In this document: positions 61,895 through 64,000 of the stretch, one piece after another | Layout of the letters: each line of letters starts with the position of its first letter | Position numbering within the stretch: position 1 is the first letter of the stretch | Source of the DNA: an uncultured Duncaniella sp. | GTDB lineage: Bacteria > Bacteroidota > Bacteroidia > Bacteroidales > Muribaculaceae | NCBI GenBank assembly: GCA_910577335.1 | Contig: CAJTMJ010000004.1 | Span: 62,001-126,000 of the forward strand | DNA length: 64,000 nt | Direction of reading: 5' to 3' | Made by a program: the position numbers and the translations under genes | Notes under the pieces: generated by a model | The model's input: the letters and a program-made list of their open reading frames with translations, nothing else | Database searches by the model: none | What the model was told of the DNA's origin: nothing

Positions 61895-63002
61895 CCGTCT
61901 TTCCGTGAAATATCACGACCGCAATGTCGGCACGATGTCGCTGACACCCGACGACCGCCTGTGCGTATTTGAATACGACAGGGAATGGCTTGTAGACGGC
62001 TTCAGTATCTCTCCGCTGGAGTTGCCGTTGAAACCGGGCATGTTCATAGCCAAACCGACACCGTTCAACGGTGATTTCGGTATTTTTGAGGACAGCCTTC
62101 CGGATGGTTACGGACGTTATCTGCTTCACAAGGCTCTGCTTCGCGAAGGTATAAATGACTCCGATTTATCGGCACTCGACAGACTTAGCATTGTCGGCAG
62201 TGGTGGCATGGGCGCGCTGACGTATGCGCCCGTCTCGAATATCGTTACAGGCGAAGAGACCGACGATTTCGACATGCTCCAGCAAAAGGCATTGGAGGTG
62301 CTTCGGGAACGACAGGATGATGATGCCGAACTTCTGCTTTTCAACAGCGGCAACAGTGGCGGGGCAAGACCGAAAGCGGTGTTCTCGGACAGTGACGGCC
62401 ACTGGCTTGTGAAGTTCCGGCACACGTATGACCCCAAGAATATGGGTGAGCAGGAATATATCTACAACGAGACAGCGCGAAAGTGCGGGATAACGGTTCC
62501 GGATTTCAAACTGGTCAATGGCAAATATTTTGCCTCACGCCGTTTTGACCTGACGCAATCCGGAGAAAGACTGCATACCGCCACAGCCGGAGGACTACTT
62601 TGCATATCCCTTGGCAATCCGATTCTTGACTACAGCAATCTGCTTGCACTGACAGGTTTTCTGACACAGAACCCGAAGGATGTCGAGGAGATGTTCCGGC
62701 GCATGGTGTTCAACTATCTTACCGACAACAAGGATGACCACTGCAAGAATTTCAGTTTCATTGTGCGCTGTGACTCTTCGGGTAAATGGCGATGGCACAT
62801 AGCCCCGGCATACGACCTTACTCTATGCACCGAAGGTTACAACGGCGAACACGCCACATCGGTCAACGGAACAGGGCATCCGACAATCTCGGATTTCATA
62901 ACCGTCGGCACCAAGATAAAACTGCCGGAAACGGTATGCCGCAGGATAATAGAAGAGGTGGCCGACAACTGCGGCAAACTTCTCAGATACAAAATCAAAT
63001 AA
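61881..63002 (+). CDS. hipA: HipA-like serine/threonine kinase toxin
   Basis: The start at 61881 (MKKIDRLSVKYHDRNVGTMS) gives 373 residues; the longer frame is antitoxin sequence. The N-terminal HipA_N part (VGTMSLTPDDRLCVFEYDREW, GIFEDSLPDGYGRYLLHKAL) leads to the kinase: phosphate loop SGGARPKAVF, catalytic D285 in DDHCKNFSF, and metal-binding D in APAYDLTL. E. coli HipA (about 440 residues) phosphorylates glutamyl-tRNA synthetase to cause dormancy; the target here is unknown, and homologues with other targets exist. Confidence 0.92.
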   Translation: MKKIDRLSVKYHDRNVGTMSLTPDDRLCVFEYDREWLVDGFSISPLELPLKPGMFIAKPTPFNGDFGIFEDSLPDGYGRYLLHKALLREGINDSDLSALDRLSIVGSGGMGALTYAPVSNIVTGEETDDFDMLQQKALEVLRERQDDDAELLLFNSGNSGGARPKAVFSDSDGHWLVKFRHTYDPKNMGEQEYIYNETARKCGITVPDFKLVNGKYFASRRFDLTQSGERLHTATAGGLLCISLGNPILDYSNLLALTGFLTQNPKDVEEMFRRMVFNYLTDNKDDHCKNFSFIVRCDSSGKWRWHIAPAYDLTLCTEGYNGEHATSVNGTGHPTISDFITVGTKIKLPETVCRRIIEEVADNCGKLLRYKIK

Positions 63003-63047
63003 TCCATCTTCCGGGTTATTGTCATCTTTGACACCCAAATTCCCCTG

Positions 63048-63548
63048 TTATTCTTGGGAACCAAAAAGATTGTTCATAAATCCCATGAAACGTATGTCCT
63101 TTGCCGAGGGGCGTTTAACACCCTGTAACGCCATGTCGAGGAATGGCTTGTATAACGGGGCAAGCGACTTTCTCACCTCGTCCGGCATGAACATGGTCCA
63201 TGTCCCGGCGGGAACATCATCGTATGTCACCACCAGCCCGAGCTTCTGGAGCATATAGTAACTTTTGCGGGACTTGCGGGTCACACCTTTGTCAGGTCCC
63301 GCCTGCACAATCTCGTCCAACAGCTGAAGCTCCGCCTTCGCCAGCCTCGTGACAACCTCCATCGGGTTCTCCAGAACTTCATCCGAAAGCCTTTCAGCCG
63401 TCTTCTGTTTCGTGTAGTTCGGACTGACCCACAGATCAAGTTTCTTCGCTATCTTCAGAAGTTGCTCCTTTGTCATCGCCACATAAATCTGAAACAACTC
63501 TATTCCGGTTGTCTGTTGCGGATTGTCGGTAATAATCAGTTTGTCCAT
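63048..63548 (-). CDS. conserved hypothetical protein with SAP/Rho-N-like start
   Basis: A 166-residue soluble protein with no family I can name. Residues about 25-60 (MTKEQLLKIAKKLDLWVSPN then YTKQKTAERLSDEVLENP) resemble a small helical DNA-binding fold of the SAP/Rho-N kind. After that come LAKAELQLLDEIVQAGPDKG and a winged-helix-like RKSYYMLQKLGLVVTYDD. It is convergent with hipA (45-base gap) and independent of it. Confidence 0.7.
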   Translation of the reverse strand: MDKLIITDNPQQTTGIELFQIYVAMTKEQLLKIAKKLDLWVSPNYTKQKTAERLSDEVLENPMEVVTRLAKAELQLLDEIVQAGPDKGVTRKSRKSYYMLQKLGLVVTYDDVPAGTWTMFMPDEVRKSLAPLYKPFLDMALQGVKRPSAKDIRFMGFMNNLFGSQE

Positions 63549-63584
63549 AAAAACTTAACGCTTAGAGTCCATAAAAATTATGCA

Positions 63585-63614
63585 AGAGGGGCAGACTTCT
63601 CAGCCCGCCCCTCT
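63585..63614. terminator. AGAGGGGC hairpin upstream of the unknown gene
   Basis: A perfect 8-base stem (63585-63592 with 63607-63614) and a 14-base loop. Strong G+C pairing without a clear T run; it may be an end of the remnant that follows. Confidence 0.4.
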
Positions 63615-63676
63615 CAGATATATAAAAAGAATTGTATCGCTTTGGTGTCAGGATTATGGATAGACAATCCCGGCTA

Positions 63677-63904
63677 TTACAGCCCGAGCAGAACTCCCGG
63701 AAGATCAGCCCGGGCCAGCAGATGGTTACATGAGGAAATGTTCATATTGAATGACAGCGACCTGAGACCCACCATCTCTCCGATTTTTCCCAGCCAGTTG
63801 GATACCCTGTATTTAAGTGCCCTGTCCAGTTTTATTAGGGGTGAAGTCTTCAATGGGAACAGGGAATCCCAATGTCGGCTCTCATACTTTTTTATTACTG
63901 TCCG
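63677..63904 (-). pseudogene. open frame lacking a start, possible gene remnant
   Basis: A 75-codon minus-strand frame between stops at 63905-63907 and 63677-63679. It reads YESRHWDSLFPLKTSPLIKL early and ends LARADLPGVLLGL. There is no ATG in the first 40 codons. The composition is protein-like, but I recognise no family and the opposite strand is also open. Confidence 0.2.
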
Positions 63905-63922
63905 CTAAACCATAAAATAGTG

Positions 63923-63954
63923 AGTCCAACTTCTTGAACGGCAGAAGTTGGGCT
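63923..63954 (+). terminator. hairpin near window end
   Basis: A 12-base stem (63923-63934 with 63943-63954, one mismatch) and an 8-base loop, followed by TACTTTTTGT. A factor-independent terminator or an element end. Nothing else is readable to 64000. Confidence 0.5.
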
Positions 63955-64000
63955 TACTTTTTGTATATGATAAGCCCCCTCAGTAGTTTTCAAGGACTTC

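Noticed and set aside
63462..63908. 148-codon plus-strand open frame
   Set aside because: Its first part is antisense to the start of the 166-residue gene and no family is recognisable; a competing minus-strand frame overlaps its second part.
1..64000. tRNA, rRNA, CRISPR array or complete insertion sequence
   Set aside because: Reading all gaps showed no T-loop-like GTTCGAATC context, no regularly spaced 25-40 base repeats, and no intact transposase.

Overview
The window looks like a chromosomal segment of a gut Bacteroidales bacterium, most likely of the Muribaculaceae/Bacteroidaceae type (the family is inferred). Evidence: SusC/SusD pairs, a hybrid two-component regulator, DUF4980-type GH32, a 1233-residue PurL, and many copies of the Bacteroidetes -7 promoter box TAnnTTTG placed 20-60 bases before start codons. 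I see no rRNA, tRNA or CRISPR array.

Layout. 1-4 kb: a cut DUF362-type secreted protein, YjbQ, DUF1846, a lone tyrosine recombinase and a GlsB-like membrane protein. 4-11.2 kb: a small carbohydrate locus with a membrane-spanning propeller/AraC regulator divergent from a GH2 enzyme and an esterase-deacetylase fusion. 11.2-21.8 kb: housekeeping genes (rsgA, a TPR protein, an AraC regulator, cytoplasmic alpha-amylase, mdh, mltG, a MerR regulator, udk, lptB, an S4 protein, pth, rplY). 21.9-25.8 kb: a palindromic repeat array, then an acyl-CoA dehydrogenase/etfA/etfB operon. 26-36.1 kb: purL, a HAD phosphatase, nadC, rlmH, ddl, a membrane-anchored Mur ligase and an alpha/beta hydrolase. 36.2-41.7 kb: a CusA/CzcA-type metal efflux system (adaptor, pump, outer-membrane factor).

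41.8-55.5 kb is a compact fructan utilisation locus. The minus arm encodes fructokinase, an MFS sugar importer and a GH32 enzyme. The plus arm encodes a BT1754-like fructose-sensing hybrid regulator, then SusC, SusD and a second, divergent GH32. The model is import through SusCD, cleavage to fructose in the periplasm, sensing of periplasmic fructose by the regulator, then uptake and phosphorylation. An AATGTTGC-repeat operator candidate lies before susC.

55.6-57.9 kb holds a MORN-repeat protein and a group II PLP decarboxylase resembling histidine decarboxylase but carrying a signal peptide, which is the most unusual single gene here. From 57.9 kb to the end is an accessory island, richer in G+C by eye: an AbiL-like RloA/RloB pair, a zinc-finger protein, HipB/HipA, an unknown 166-residue protein, and structured non-coding stretches that may be remnants of mobile DNA.
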